A stretch of 64,000 nt of DNA from Dyella_D sp052115385 (GTDB taxonomy: Bacteria; Pseudomonadota; Gammaproteobacteria; Xanthomonadales; Rhodanobacteraceae). The DNA is taken from NCBI RefSeq assembly GCF_052115385.1, contig NZ_JBFRGP010000003.1, positions 124,001 through 188,000 of the forward strand. Direction: 5' to 3'. Both the position numbers and the translations under genes were made by a program. Positions 49,942-57,355 of this stretch are shown in pieces (the first letter of the stretch is position 1; every line of letters starts with the position of its first letter). The notes below the pieces were generated by a model. It saw only the letters and a program-made list of their open reading frames with translations, had not been told where the DNA came from and did not search any database.

Positions 49942-50982
49942 TCAAGGTCTTGCGGCCGCTGCTTGCTGCACCATCCACCCGCTGGCCCGATGCAGCACTT
50001 CCACCTGCTTCTTGTCAGGCGTGCCGCAGTCGGCGCCCTGCGCCTTGCACGGCACCAGGGTGACGCTCAGGTGCTGGTCGTCGTCGAGCTGGAAATCCGC
50101 AAGCTTCGCGCTCGCCGCGCTCACCGCATTCTCCAGCGCCGTACCGATGAACACGCCGCTGCGGAACACATACAGCTGCATGCTGTCCGGTTGGCAGCTG
50201 CGGTCGAAACTCGCGGCGGCTTCGGCGACATAGGTGTCGCCCTTGCGCTGCGCCCGCCCGGTCAGCAGGCGCTGGCCGCCGGTCAGCAGGAAGCGGTCTT
50301 CGTCGCCGTGCGGCGATGGCGCGGTGGCGGCGCACTGGCCGACGTTGGCGCTGGTGATGGTCGAGGCATCGTCGTCGTCGTCCTCGAATTCGAGCGGCTG
50401 CAGCGGCCGCGGCACGTAGCGCTGCGCCTGCTCCGGCGCGCTAGTCGGCGCGGGCTTGTACAGCCACAGCGCGAGGCCCACAGCGGCAATCACCAGCGCG
50501 GCGATCGCCCAGCCGGGGATACGCGCGGCCCGGTGCGGCGTGCGCGCAGCGGGCATCGGCGGCGGCATCGGGTGCGCGGCATCGATGGGCATCGGCGGCG
50601 GCAGGTCGCCGGCGCCGGATGGCGACCATGGGAACCACTGCTGGCCGCCGTCATGGCACCACTGGTCGCCGGGCCCGGCATAGCGCGCCAGCGCGGTTTC
50701 CGGCAGCGGCCCGCGCACCTGGCCGGCGCGCAGCAGCCAGACCAGCGGCGCGTCGTCGGGCTCGGGCTGCGCTTCCACGCCCATGCCATCGAGCTGCGTG
50801 GCCTGGGCCTGCGCGGCGGCCAGGTCCAGCCCGCGGCGGATCAGCAGCGGCGCGTGCTCGAACACGCGCTTGCGGAAATCCGTCCCTTCCATGCCGAACG
50901 CCTCGGCCATGCGCGCTTGCGCGTCGGCCGGATCGTGGCCTGGCAGCAGGCGGCCGGTGAGCACGAGGCAGTACTGATCCAT
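49942..50982 (-). CDS. Membrane protein with N-terminal GYF_2-like domain
   Basis: A 346-residue protein. Residues 1-75 form a compact domain (DQYCLVLTGRLLPGHDPADA...) resembling the 'SPOR-like' input domain seen in several Lysobacterales proteins. Residues about 78-120 (LVWLLRAGQVRGPLPETALA ... QQWFPW) match the GYF_2/DUF4339 pattern (W-x-G-x-x-x-GP-L ... W). A Pro/Met-rich linker leads to one TM helix (IPGWAIAALVIAAVGLALWL, about 154-173). An acidic EFEDDDDDAS follows and then an extracytoplasmic domain with several cysteines. Function unknown. The start used is the ATG at 50982. Confidence 0.7.
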   Translation of the reverse strand: MDQYCLVLTGRLLPGHDPADAQARMAEAFGMEGTDFRKRVFEHAPLLIRRGLDLAAAQAQATQLDGMGVEAQPEPDDAPLVWLLRAGQVRGPLPETALARYAGPGDQWCHDGGQQWFPWSPSGAGDLPPPMPIDAAHPMPPPMPAARTPHRAARIPGWAIAALVIAAVGLALWLYKPAPTSAPEQAQRYVPRPLQPLEFEDDDDDASTITSANVGQCAATAPSPHGDEDRFLLTGGQRLLTGRAQRKGDTYVAEAAASFDRSCQPDSMQLYVFRSGVFIGTALENAVSAASAKLADFQLDDDQHLSVTLVPCKAQGADCGTPDKKQVEVLHRASGWMVQQAAAARP

Positions 50983-51149
50983 ATCGGTTCCCACCGGGGG
51001 ACGCGGGTGCCGCGCCCATCCGCGCAAGGGTAGGCGTGGCGCCCGAGGGCGACAAGCACGAGTGTTGCGGCCCCTTCGGTTCGCCCGGCCGCTATGCCTA
51101 CAATGGCCGCCTTGAGTGTTCCCCGCCTGGCTTCCCGGATCCCCACGAC

Positions 51150-52625
51150 GTGATTTCCCGAGACCAATTCGACGCGCTGGCCGCCCAGGGCCATACGCGC
51201 ATCCCGCTGGTGCGCGAGGTGTTTTCCGACCTCGACACGCCGCTGTCGGTGTACCTGAAGCTGGCCGATGGCCCCTACACCTTCCTGTTCGAATCGGTCG
51301 AGGGCGGCGCCACCTGGGGACGCTATTCGATCATCGGCCTGCCTGCCCGCCGCGTGTACCGCCTGCGCGGGCACGAGCTGGAAGTGGAAGACAGCGGCGA
51401 AGTCACCGAACGCCGCCACCTGGACGACCCGCTGGCCGAGATCGAAAAACTGCGCCTGCAGTACGACGTGCCGCGGCTGCCGCAGCTGCCGGCTTTCAGC
51501 GGCGGCCTGGTCGGCTATTTCGGCTTCGAGACCATCGGCTACATCGAGCCGCGCCTGGCGCGCTGGGACCGTGCCGACGAGCTGGGCACGCCGGACGTGC
51601 TGCTGATGCTGGCCGAGGAAGTCGCCGTCTTCGACAACCTCAAGGGCCGCCTGTACCTGATCGTGCACGCCGACCCCGCCAGGCCGCATGCCTACGCCGA
51701 AGCGCAGCGCCGGCTCGACGCGCTGGTGCATCGCCTGCGCCAGGGCGGCGCCTCGTATCCGCAGCTCACCCAGTCGGTGGCGCTGGACGAGAGCGATTTC
51801 AAATCCTCCTTCACCAAGGAGGAGTTCGAGGCGATGGTCGAGCGCGCCAAGGAATACATCCGCGCCGGCGACATCTTCCAGGTGGTGCCGTCGCAGCGCC
51901 TCAGCGTGCGCTTCAACGCGCGCCCGGTGGACGTGTACCGCGCGCTGCGCGCACTCAACCCTTCGCCGTACATGTATTTCGTCGATCTGGGCGAGACGCA
52001 GATCGTCGGCTCCTCGCCGGAGATCCTGGCGCGCCTGAAGGACGGCAAGGTGGTGGTGCGTCCGCTGGCCGGCACGCGCAAGCGCGGCGCCACCGAAGCC
52101 GAGGATCTCGAGCTGGAAGCGGAGCTGCTGGCCGACCCCAAGGAGCGCGCCGAGCACGTGATGCTGATCGACCTGGGCCGCAACGATATCGGCCGCATCA
52201 GCGAGACCGGCAGCGTGGAAGTGAGCGAGTCCTTCGCGGTCGAGCGCTACTCGCACGTGATGCATATCGTGTCGCAGGTGCAAGGCCAGGTGCGCCCGGA
52301 CGTGGGCTATATGGACGTGCTCAAGGCTACGTTCCCGGCCGGTACGCTCAGCGGCGCGCCGAAGATCCGCGCGCTGGAGATCATCCAGGAACTGGAACCG
52401 TACAAGCGCAACATCTATGCCGGCGCGATCGGCTGGATCGGCTGGTGGGGCGATGCGGATACCGCCATCGCGATCCGCACCGCGGTGATCCAGGACGGCC
52501 GCCTGCACGTGCAGGCCGGCGCCGGCATCGTCTACGACTCCGACCCCACCGCCGAGTGGGAAGAGACCATGAGCAAGGGCCGCGCGCTGTTCCGCGCGGT
52601 GGCCCAGGCGGCGAAGGGACTCTGA
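51150..52625 (+). CDS. trpE: Anthranilate synthase component I
   Basis: Converts chorismate to anthranilate, the committed step of tryptophan synthesis, with ammonia from TrpG. No trpG gene is in the window. The 491-residue form starts at GTG 51150 (ISRDQFDALAAQGHTRIPLV), the usual N terminus of the family, rather than the upstream ATG at 51036. Catalytic-domain motifs are PSQRLSVRF, RPLAGTRKRGATEAEDLELE (about 306-325), ERAEHVMLIDLGRNDIGRIS (about 333-352) and TFPAGTLSGAPKIRA (about 395-409). I saw no leader peptide with tandem Trp codons upstream. The next gene starts 7 nt after the stop. Confidence 0.96.
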   Translation: MISRDQFDALAAQGHTRIPLVREVFSDLDTPLSVYLKLADGPYTFLFESVEGGATWGRYSIIGLPARRVYRLRGHELEVEDSGEVTERRHLDDPLAEIEKLRLQYDVPRLPQLPAFSGGLVGYFGFETIGYIEPRLARWDRADELGTPDVLLMLAEEVAVFDNLKGRLYLIVHADPARPHAYAEAQRRLDALVHRLRQGGASYPQLTQSVALDESDFKSSFTKEEFEAMVERAKEYIRAGDIFQVVPSQRLSVRFNARPVDVYRALRALNPSPYMYFVDLGETQIVGSSPEILARLKDGKVVVRPLAGTRKRGATEAEDLELEAELLADPKERAEHVMLIDLGRNDIGRISETGSVEVSESFAVERYSHVMHIVSQVQGQVRPDVGYMDVLKATFPAGTLSGAPKIRALEIIQELEPYKRNIYAGAIGWIGWWGDADTAIAIRTAVIQDGRLHVQAGAGIVYDSDPTAEWEETMSKGRALFRAVAQAAKGL

Positions 52626-52632
52626 GGCGCCT

Positions 52633-53346
52633 ATGCACAGGAAACGCCAGGTGGGTGTCTCGATCGCGCGCGCCGGCATCGTCGCGCTGCCGCTGCTGTG
52701 CTCGCTCAGCGCCAGCGCGCGCGAGCCGGTGGAAACGCGCTGGGTCGACGAGCCGTACAGCCGCATGAAGGCGATGGCGATGCTGCAATCGCTCAATGCC
52801 GACCTGCTCAGCCACCCCAGCGCCACGCTGACCCTGGAGCGCTGGTGCGGCACGCATCACCTGGCGCACGACGCCAAGGTGGTGGCGCGGGTGGTGAAAG
52901 GCGCGGACAAGCCGCTGCCGGACGGTGCGCGCGAGCAGCTGGCGATCGGTGCCGACGAACCGGTGCGCTATCGCCAGGTGCAGCTCGTTTGCGGCGGCCT
53001 CGTGCTGTCGGAAGCCGACAACTGGTACGTGCCCGCGCGCCTCAGCGAGGCGATGAACCGCGAGCTGGACGAGAGCGACACGCCGTTCGGCAAAGTGGTG
53101 CAGGCGCTGCACTTCCGCCGCCAGACGCTGACCGCCGAGCTGCTGTGGTCGCCGCTGCCCGCCGGCTGGGACGCGGGCACGCCGCTGCCGCCGGCCACGC
53201 GCCATCCGCTGGATATCCCCGCCCATGTGCTGCAGCACCGCGCCCTGCTGGTGAGCGGCGACAACCACCCTTTCAGCCTGGTGGTGGAGAGCTATACGGC
53301 GAACGTGCTGGCGATGCCCTCGGCGCTGCTGGCGCCGACGCCCTAA
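52633..53346 (+). CDS. Exported chorismate-lyase-like protein
   Basis: A 237-residue protein with a signal peptide (about 1-29, SASA|RE). The mature part follows the UbiC/chorismate pyruvate-lyase fold: an early LERWCGTHHLAHDAKVVARV strand-helix, YRQVQLVCGGLVLSEADNWYVP (about 115-136), DTPFGKVVQALHFRRQTL (about 150-167) and a late FSLVVESYTANVL in which the Glu sits where UbiC has its catalytic-site Glu. It starts 7 nt after trpE, so is probably co-transcribed. An exported chorismate lyase makes little metabolic sense, so it may be a fold relative binding another ligand. The assignment is by pattern. Confidence 0.6.
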   Translation: MHRKRQVGVSIARAGIVALPLLCSLSASAREPVETRWVDEPYSRMKAMAMLQSLNADLLSHPSATLTLERWCGTHHLAHDAKVVARVVKGADKPLPDGAREQLAIGADEPVRYRQVQLVCGGLVLSEADNWYVPARLSEAMNRELDESDTPFGKVVQALHFRRQTLTAELLWSPLPAGWDAGTPLPPATRHPLDIPAHVLQHRALLVSGDNHPFSLVVESYTANVLAMPSALLAPTP

Positions 53347-53351
53347 GAAAG

Positions 53352-53422
53352 CTTGCCGTAAGAATTTTCGGCAAGAAATCTGTAAAAATGTGATGGCGAT
53401 CGCAGGGAAGGGCGATCGCCAC
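53352..53422 (+). terminator. Two consecutive hairpins after the trpE unit
   Basis: CTTGCCG/CGGCAAG (53352-53375) and TGGCGATCGC/GCGATCGCCA (about 53393-53418) are two inverted repeats 6-75 nt after the stop at 53346. Neither is followed by a long T run. They probably stabilise or end the trpE transcript. The rest of the gap to 53578 shows no gene. Confidence 0.5.
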
Positions 53423-53578
53423 GGCGCCGCGTGCCGCTCAGGCCCGCTCCCATGGACCGGAATCGATCGACGCCGGGGCCCGCTGCAACCAGACCTCTTC
53501 CGGTAGTACCCCGCGACGCGGACGCCATGGTGGTGTCCGGGGGAGCGCGCGGGCGGTAGCAAAGAAACAGGGGAAAAC

Positions 53579-54265
53579 ATGAAATTCATCGCCAAGACCG
53601 CATGCGTCTCCGCATGCGCGCTGCTGCTGTCGTCGTGCGCGACGATCGTGGGCGGCAAGTACCAGCAGGTCAGCGTCGACACCAAGGCGTCCGACCAGAG
53701 CAGCATCGCCGCCCAGTGCACCTTGAGCAACGACCGCGGCACGGTCAGCGTGACCACGCCCGGCACGGCCCGGGTGCGCCGTTCCGACGGCGCGCTGGAC
53801 GTGAGCTGCCAGAAGGACGGCACGCAGATCGGCCAGCAGACCTATCACGCCAGCACGCGCGGCATGGTGTGGGGCAACCTCCTGTTCGGCGGCCTGATCG
53901 GCATCGTGGTCGACTTCACCAACGGCGCGGCGCACCACTATCCCGATCACCTGAGCGTGACCTCGTACAACAAGCACTACGACGCCAACGCCATGAACGG
54001 CACGGCCCCCGCCACCATGGGCAGCGGCACGGCCGCCGCCTCGGTACCAGCCGCCGCCAGCGACCTGGCCAGCCTGGACCGCCGCATCCCGCCGGCCACC
54101 TTCAACGCCGCCCAGAACCTTGCCTCGGCCAAGCAGTGCGACCGCGCGCTGCGCGTGGTGATGGCGGACGGTGCGCGTTCGGTGCTCGAAGCGAACTGCC
54201 CCGGCGCCGAGCCGGTGCAGATCGAGTGCGACGGCGACAAGTGCGTGGCGGTGCATAAGGACTGA
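53579..54265 (+). CDS. Lipoprotein of the 'CATIVGG' family
   Basis: A 228-residue lipoprotein: signal and lipobox LLLSSCAT (Cys about 19). It is followed by the widely distributed but unnamed domain TIVGGKYQQVSVDT ... CTLSNDRGTVSVTTPGTARV ... LDVSCQKDG (about 21-85) and a hydrophobic glycine-rich segment (GNLLFGGLIGIVVDFTNGA, about 101-119). This domain is common in envelope lipoproteins of Gram-negatives; its function is unknown. The C-terminal third, Ala-rich with CDRALRVVMADGARSVLEANC, may be a separate small domain. GGGGAAAAC lies before the ATG. Confidence 0.8.
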   Translation: MKFIAKTACVSACALLLSSCATIVGGKYQQVSVDTKASDQSSIAAQCTLSNDRGTVSVTTPGTARVRRSDGALDVSCQKDGTQIGQQTYHASTRGMVWGNLLFGGLIGIVVDFTNGAAHHYPDHLSVTSYNKHYDANAMNGTAPATMGSGTAAASVPAAASDLASLDRRIPPATFNAAQNLASAKQCDRALRVVMADGARSVLEANCPGAEPVQIECDGDKCVAVHKD

Positions 54266-54274
54266 CGCACATGG

Positions 54275-54363
54275 CGTAGGTTGGGGTGAGCGCAGCGAAC
54301 CCCAACGTGCCGGCGACCGTGCAAGGTCCGTTGGGGTTCGCCTTTGGCTCACCCCAACCTACG
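54275..54363. repeat. Family-A inverted repeat, copy A5
   Basis: An 89-bp palindrome between convergent genes (lipoprotein, 9 nt before; minus-strand membrane protein, 14 nt after). The arms are nearly identical to A3 on the left and A6 on the right. Confidence 0.9.
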
Positions 54364-54377
54364 CCGTTGTTCGTGGG

Positions 54378-54941
54378 CTAGTGGTGCGGATCCTGCGGCT
54401 GATCCAGGCGGACCCACCGCTTCCCATCCACCCGCGCGCAGATCCCGCCATCCGTGCACGGCGCCAGATTCCCCGCCGCGATCGCCGCGTTGATCTTCGA
54501 CGTCCACGCCGCATTCACCAGCTCGGTGCGCGCGCGCATCACCGTATAAGCCGCCGCGCCGATCACCAGCAGCCCGCCGACGGCGCAGGCGATGAAGGCC
54601 TTCCACGCCGTCGCCGTATGCACCCTTCCGGCGGCGCTGATGCGCTGCTGCAGGTCCGCCGCGGCGTTGCGCACGTCCAGCAACGCGCTTTCCAGATGCT
54701 TCTCCGCCTGCGCGAACGGCTCACGCAGGCCGTGGCTGAGCGTGGCGCCGGCAGCCTGGCGGAATTCCTCCACCGCGCTGGCCGACACCTGCTGCGCCAC
54801 CTGGCTGACGTTCTGTGCAGCCATGCGGATGGTCTCTGCCGCCTGGGTGTTCTGCTGCACCACTTTGTCGCCGCGGGTCTCGAAGCTGTCGACCAGCATC
54901 GACAGCTTCACCGCCATGGCCTTGATGTCGTCCTCGATCAC
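54378..54941 (-). CDS. Coiled-coil membrane protein linked to the DUF2235 gene
   Basis: A 187-residue protein: residues 1-105 are helical with Ala/Gln/Glu heptad character (VDSFETRGDKVVQQNTQAAE ... QVSASAVEEFRQAAGATLSH), likely coiled coil. One TM helix follows (AFIACAVGGLLVIGAAAYTV, about 116-135) and then a small C-terminal domain with CTDGGIC and KRWVRLD. The start is GTG at 54941, 16 nt after the stop of the DUF2235 gene, so it is the last gene of a three-gene unit. I recognise no family. It could aid delivery, or be a second immunity or chaperone component. Confidence 0.7.
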   Translation of the reverse strand: MIEDDIKAMAVKLSMLVDSFETRGDKVVQQNTQAAETIRMAAQNVSQVAQQVSASAVEEFRQAAGATLSHGLREPFAQAEKHLESALLDVRNAAADLQQRISAAGRVHTATAWKAFIACAVGGLLVIGAAAYTVMRARTELVNAAWTSKINAAIAAGNLAPCTDGGICARVDGKRWVRLDQPQDPHH

Positions 54942-54957
54942 GTGCGTCTACTCGCGT

Positions 54958-56499
54958 TCATTGCCTGAGCGTGGGTCCTTGCTGCTGCTGGTGCGGCTGT
55001 TGCTGCGTCGCGGGTGCCTCGGGCGCCGCCTGCGGCTGTTGCTGCTGTTGCTGCTGTTGCTGCTGCGTCTGCTGCGTCTGCTGCGTCTGCTGTGTCTGCG
55101 CTTGCCGGTTGAGCTGCTGACCCTGCGCGAGCAGTGCCTGGCCCTCGTTCGATTGCGCATAGGCCTGTCCGATCTGCCTGGACGCGGCATCGTTCTGGGT
55201 GGACGCGGCGCGGCTCAGCGCTTCGAACTGGTCGTTGGTCGACGGCGCCGCGACCGGCTGCTGCGGTGACGACGGCGCCGGCGTCTGCTGCTGCCCCTGT
55301 ACCGATTGACCCTGTACCGATTGCCCCTGTACCTGCGGCACCGGGCCGATGGTGACGGGCTGGCGCGGGTAGGCCTTGCTGAGGTCCTCGTTGACCGGCT
55401 CCGCGGCGGTGCGGGTACCGACGCCGTTCCAGGCCTTGCTCGGCACCAGCACGGTGTTGTAGCCGGCCGGCGTGTTGCGGTCCACCTGGTTGAAGCGATA
55501 CAGCAGCATGCCCTGTTCCGAGCGGTGCACCACGTTCATGCCGGGCTCGGTCGGCACCTGTCCCTTCTGCAGGAACGGCTTGTCGCTCACCGTGTTGAGG
55601 TAGTCGACCATCAGGTTGTTGCTGCGCACGGCCAGGCCGTCGCGGTGATAGCTGCCGCCGATGTCCGAATGCGCGCCGGCCACGGTGACGCCGAGGAAGC
55701 GGCCGTCCTTGCTCTCGCCCGGCGGAATGATGTGGTCGACCTTGAACAGCCCGCGGCGCTCGTCCGCGGCGATGATCTGGAAACCGGAAATCACCGAGGG
55801 CGGCGGACGGCGGTCGTACTTCTGCGGCGAGCCGGTGCCGACCGGATCGAACAGGCCTTCGACCTGGGCGACCTTGCCGGCTTCCACCAGCCGGTCCTTG
55901 GAGTACTGCGCGTTCTTGATCATGCCGTCGCGCTCGTAGGTGTACTTGGCGCCGCTCGGATCCTCGATGCCGCGCTCTTCCACCAGGCGGGTGAAGCCGG
56001 CCGCCTGTTCGGCACCGCGGCTGAAGCCGATGCTGACCACGCTGATCTTCGCCTCGGGGTCCTCGCGCCGCCATTGCTTGGACTGCTCGATGAACTGCTT
56101 GTACATCTCCTCGGTGCGGCGCTCGTAGGTATAGCCGCGCATGCCGTCCAAGGTCTTGGTGACGCCATTGTCCTGCGTACCCGGGCCGGCGATGTAGCCG
56201 GACACGATGCTGCGGTCGCCGTCGCCGTCGCGGTTGCGGTCCTGGATCTGCGCGTGGATCTTGGCCACGTTGGTGGCGTGTTCCGGATCGTGCAGCACGT
56301 CGTTGCCGGTGCCGTCGAACGCCGCCACGAACACGCGCTCGTGCGGGTTGTTGGCGTGGATCAGCACGGGCGCCTCGAACTTGGCCAGCTGGTCGCGCGC
56401 GGTGTCGTAGCTCTGCAGGCGTGCCGTGTCGGCGGGGTAGGTGTTCACCCCGTCATTGAGTATTCCGTCGGCGCCGACCTTGTGGGTTTCCTTGGGCAT
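54958..56499 (-). CDS. DUF2235 alpha/beta-hydrolase (Tle1-like phospholipase effector candidate)
   Basis: A 513-residue protein without a signal peptide. The hydrolase core has VFVAAFDGTGNDVLHDP (56-72), nucleophile elbow IGFSRGAEQA with S160, FDPVG with D219, and VAGAHSDIGGSY with H277, a complete Ser-Asp-His set as in DUF2235 Tle phospholipases of type VI secretion. The C-terminal 130 residues are a low-complexity Pro/Gln tail with VQGQS repeats and a run of Gln. It is flanked by a secreted lipoprotein (12 nt upstream) and a membrane protein, an arrangement typical of toxin/immunity pairs. AAAGGAG precedes the ATG. The delivery route is unknown; no VgrG, PAAR or T4SS gene is in the window. 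Confidence 0.8.
   Translation of the reverse strand: MPKETHKVGADGILNDGVNTYPADTARLQSYDTARDQLAKFEAPVLIHANNPHERVFVAAFDGTGNDVLHDPEHATNVAKIHAQIQDRNRDGDGDRSIVSGYIAGPGTQDNGVTKTLDGMRGYTYERRTEEMYKQFIEQSKQWRREDPEAKISVVSIGFSRGAEQAAGFTRLVEERGIEDPSGAKYTYERDGMIKNAQYSKDRLVEAGKVAQVEGLFDPVGTGSPQKYDRRPPPSVISGFQIIAADERRGLFKVDHIIPPGESKDGRFLGVTVAGAHSDIGGSYHRDGLAVRSNNLMVDYLNTVSDKPFLQKGQVPTEPGMNVVHRSEQGMLLYRFNQVDRNTPAGYNTVLVPSKAWNGVGTRTAAEPVNEDLSKAYPRQPVTIGPVPQVQGQSVQGQSVQGQQQTPAPSSPQQPVAAPSTNDQFEALSRAASTQNDAASRQIGQAYAQSNEGQALLAQGQQLNRQAQTQQTQQTQQTQQQQQQQQQQPQAAPEAPATQQQPHQQQQGPTLRQ
55033..55098. repeat. CAG/CAA triplet-rich tract encoding polyglutamine
   Basis: On the minus strand, a run of CAG and CAA codons with interspersed ACG units encodes TQQ repeats and a ten-residue Gln run in the tail of the DUF2235 protein. 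Such tracts can change length by slippage in steps of one codon, keeping the frame. Confidence 0.75.
55296..55333. repeat. 15-bp tandem repeat encoding SVQGQ
   Basis: CCTGTACCGATTG plus two bases is repeated twice and then truncated (CCTGTACC), encoding VQGQSVQGQSVQGQ on the minus strand at the boundary between hydrolase domain and Gln-rich tail. Confidence 0.75.
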
Positions 56500-56511
56500 G
56501 GTGCAGCTCCT

Positions 56512-57126
56512 TTAGTAAGTCCTGCTCCAGACCAGGAAAATGTCTTTCCTGAAGTCGCTGTCCTTGTTACCCGGGATCTGTTCCTTCCGGGTGGGAATGA
56601 ACATCGCCGTGTAGACGTTGATGGTGCGGTCGTCGACTTCCAGGTAGATGTCCGGCGCGCCAGCCACGGGACCGGCATAGAAGTCGGTCATCGCTTCCTT
56701 GGGCAGGTTGTGCCAGATCAGTTCGTCCTTGAAGATTTCGGCGATATCGATCTTCGCCTCATGCGCCGTGCCGTCCTTCGAGGTCCAGCGCACCTCGGCC
56801 GGGGCGGGGAAGTTGCGGATACCGAGTTCCGCCGAGCCCCAGGCCTCGCGGTAATCGCCGGCCGGCTTGGGCGGAGACGCTTCGCCCTCAGCCTTCTGCA
56901 CCTGGTAGCGGCCGTTGTACATGACGCTGCAGCCGGTGGCGTCGTAGCAGAACGCCTCGAAGTTGTGGCGCTTGAAGTGGAGCGGGACCTGGCGGGTCAG
57001 TGCCGGTGCCGCTGCCGCTGTTCCCTGCGTATCGTCGAGTGACATGGCGAAAACACATCCTGTAGAGAGAGAAACCGTGAGGCCCAGCGCGAGCGAGGCC
57101 TGAAGCCGGAAGGCTGAAGTGCGCAT
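56512..57126 (-). CDS. Secreted/lipoprotein, candidate immunity protein
   Basis: A 204-residue protein with an N-terminal hydrophobic signal ending LSTGC (Cys24), suggesting a lipoprotein (lipobox weak at -3). The mature domain has LHFKRHNFEAFCYDATGCSV (a Cys pair, about 50-69), YREAWGSAELGIRNFPAPAEVRW (about 92-114) and EVDDRTINVYTAMFIPTRKE (about 163-182). It resembles the small lipoproteins, some annotated DUF3304, encoded next to phospholipase effectors, which protect the producer in the periplasm. It is the first gene of the unit, 12 nt before the DUF2235 gene. The immunity role is inference from localisation and context. Confidence 0.7.
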   Translation of the reverse strand: MRTSAFRLQASLALGLTVSLSTGCVFAMSLDDTQGTAAAAPALTRQVPLHFKRHNFEAFCYDATGCSVMYNGRYQVQKAEGEASPPKPAGDYREAWGSAELGIRNFPAPAEVRWTSKDGTAHEAKIDIAEIFKDELIWHNLPKEAMTDFYAGPVAGAPDIYLEVDDRTINVYTAMFIPTRKEQIPGNKDSDFRKDIFLVWSRTY

Positions 57127-57265
57127 GCGGGCAATCCCTTGTCTTCGTGTCGGCCATGCGGATGCCGATGGCCCGGGCCATCTTACCGCGCTGCGCTAGC
57201 GTGGCCAGTTTCCACGGGCCAGTCAGCGAAGTACCGCACAGACTCACCCCGTCGCGCGACCGTAA

Positions 57266-57352
57266 CGGTAGGTTGGGGTGAGCCGCAGGCGAACCCCAAC
57301 ATCCAGCCGTGACGCACCGTTGGGGTTCGCCTGCGGCTCACCCCAACCTACG
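57266..57352. repeat. Family-A inverted repeat, copy A6
   Basis: An 87-bp palindrome with the most symmetric arms (GTGAGCCGCAGGCGAACCCC and complement). It ends 3 nt before the stop of the minus-strand serine hydrolase gene. Confidence 0.9.
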
Positions 57353-57355
57353 TCG

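Noticed and set aside
51000..51149. trp attenuator or leader peptide upstream of trpE
   Set aside because: No short ORF with consecutive Trp codons and no alternative hairpin/T-tract arrangement is visible.
54958..55400. XVIPCD type IV secretion signal at the end of the DUF2235 protein
   Set aside because: The tail is glutamine-rich, but the conserved XVIPCD blocks I would expect before a Gln-rich end are not visible; the GLFKVDHI segment lies inside the hydrolase domain. The delivery system is left open.
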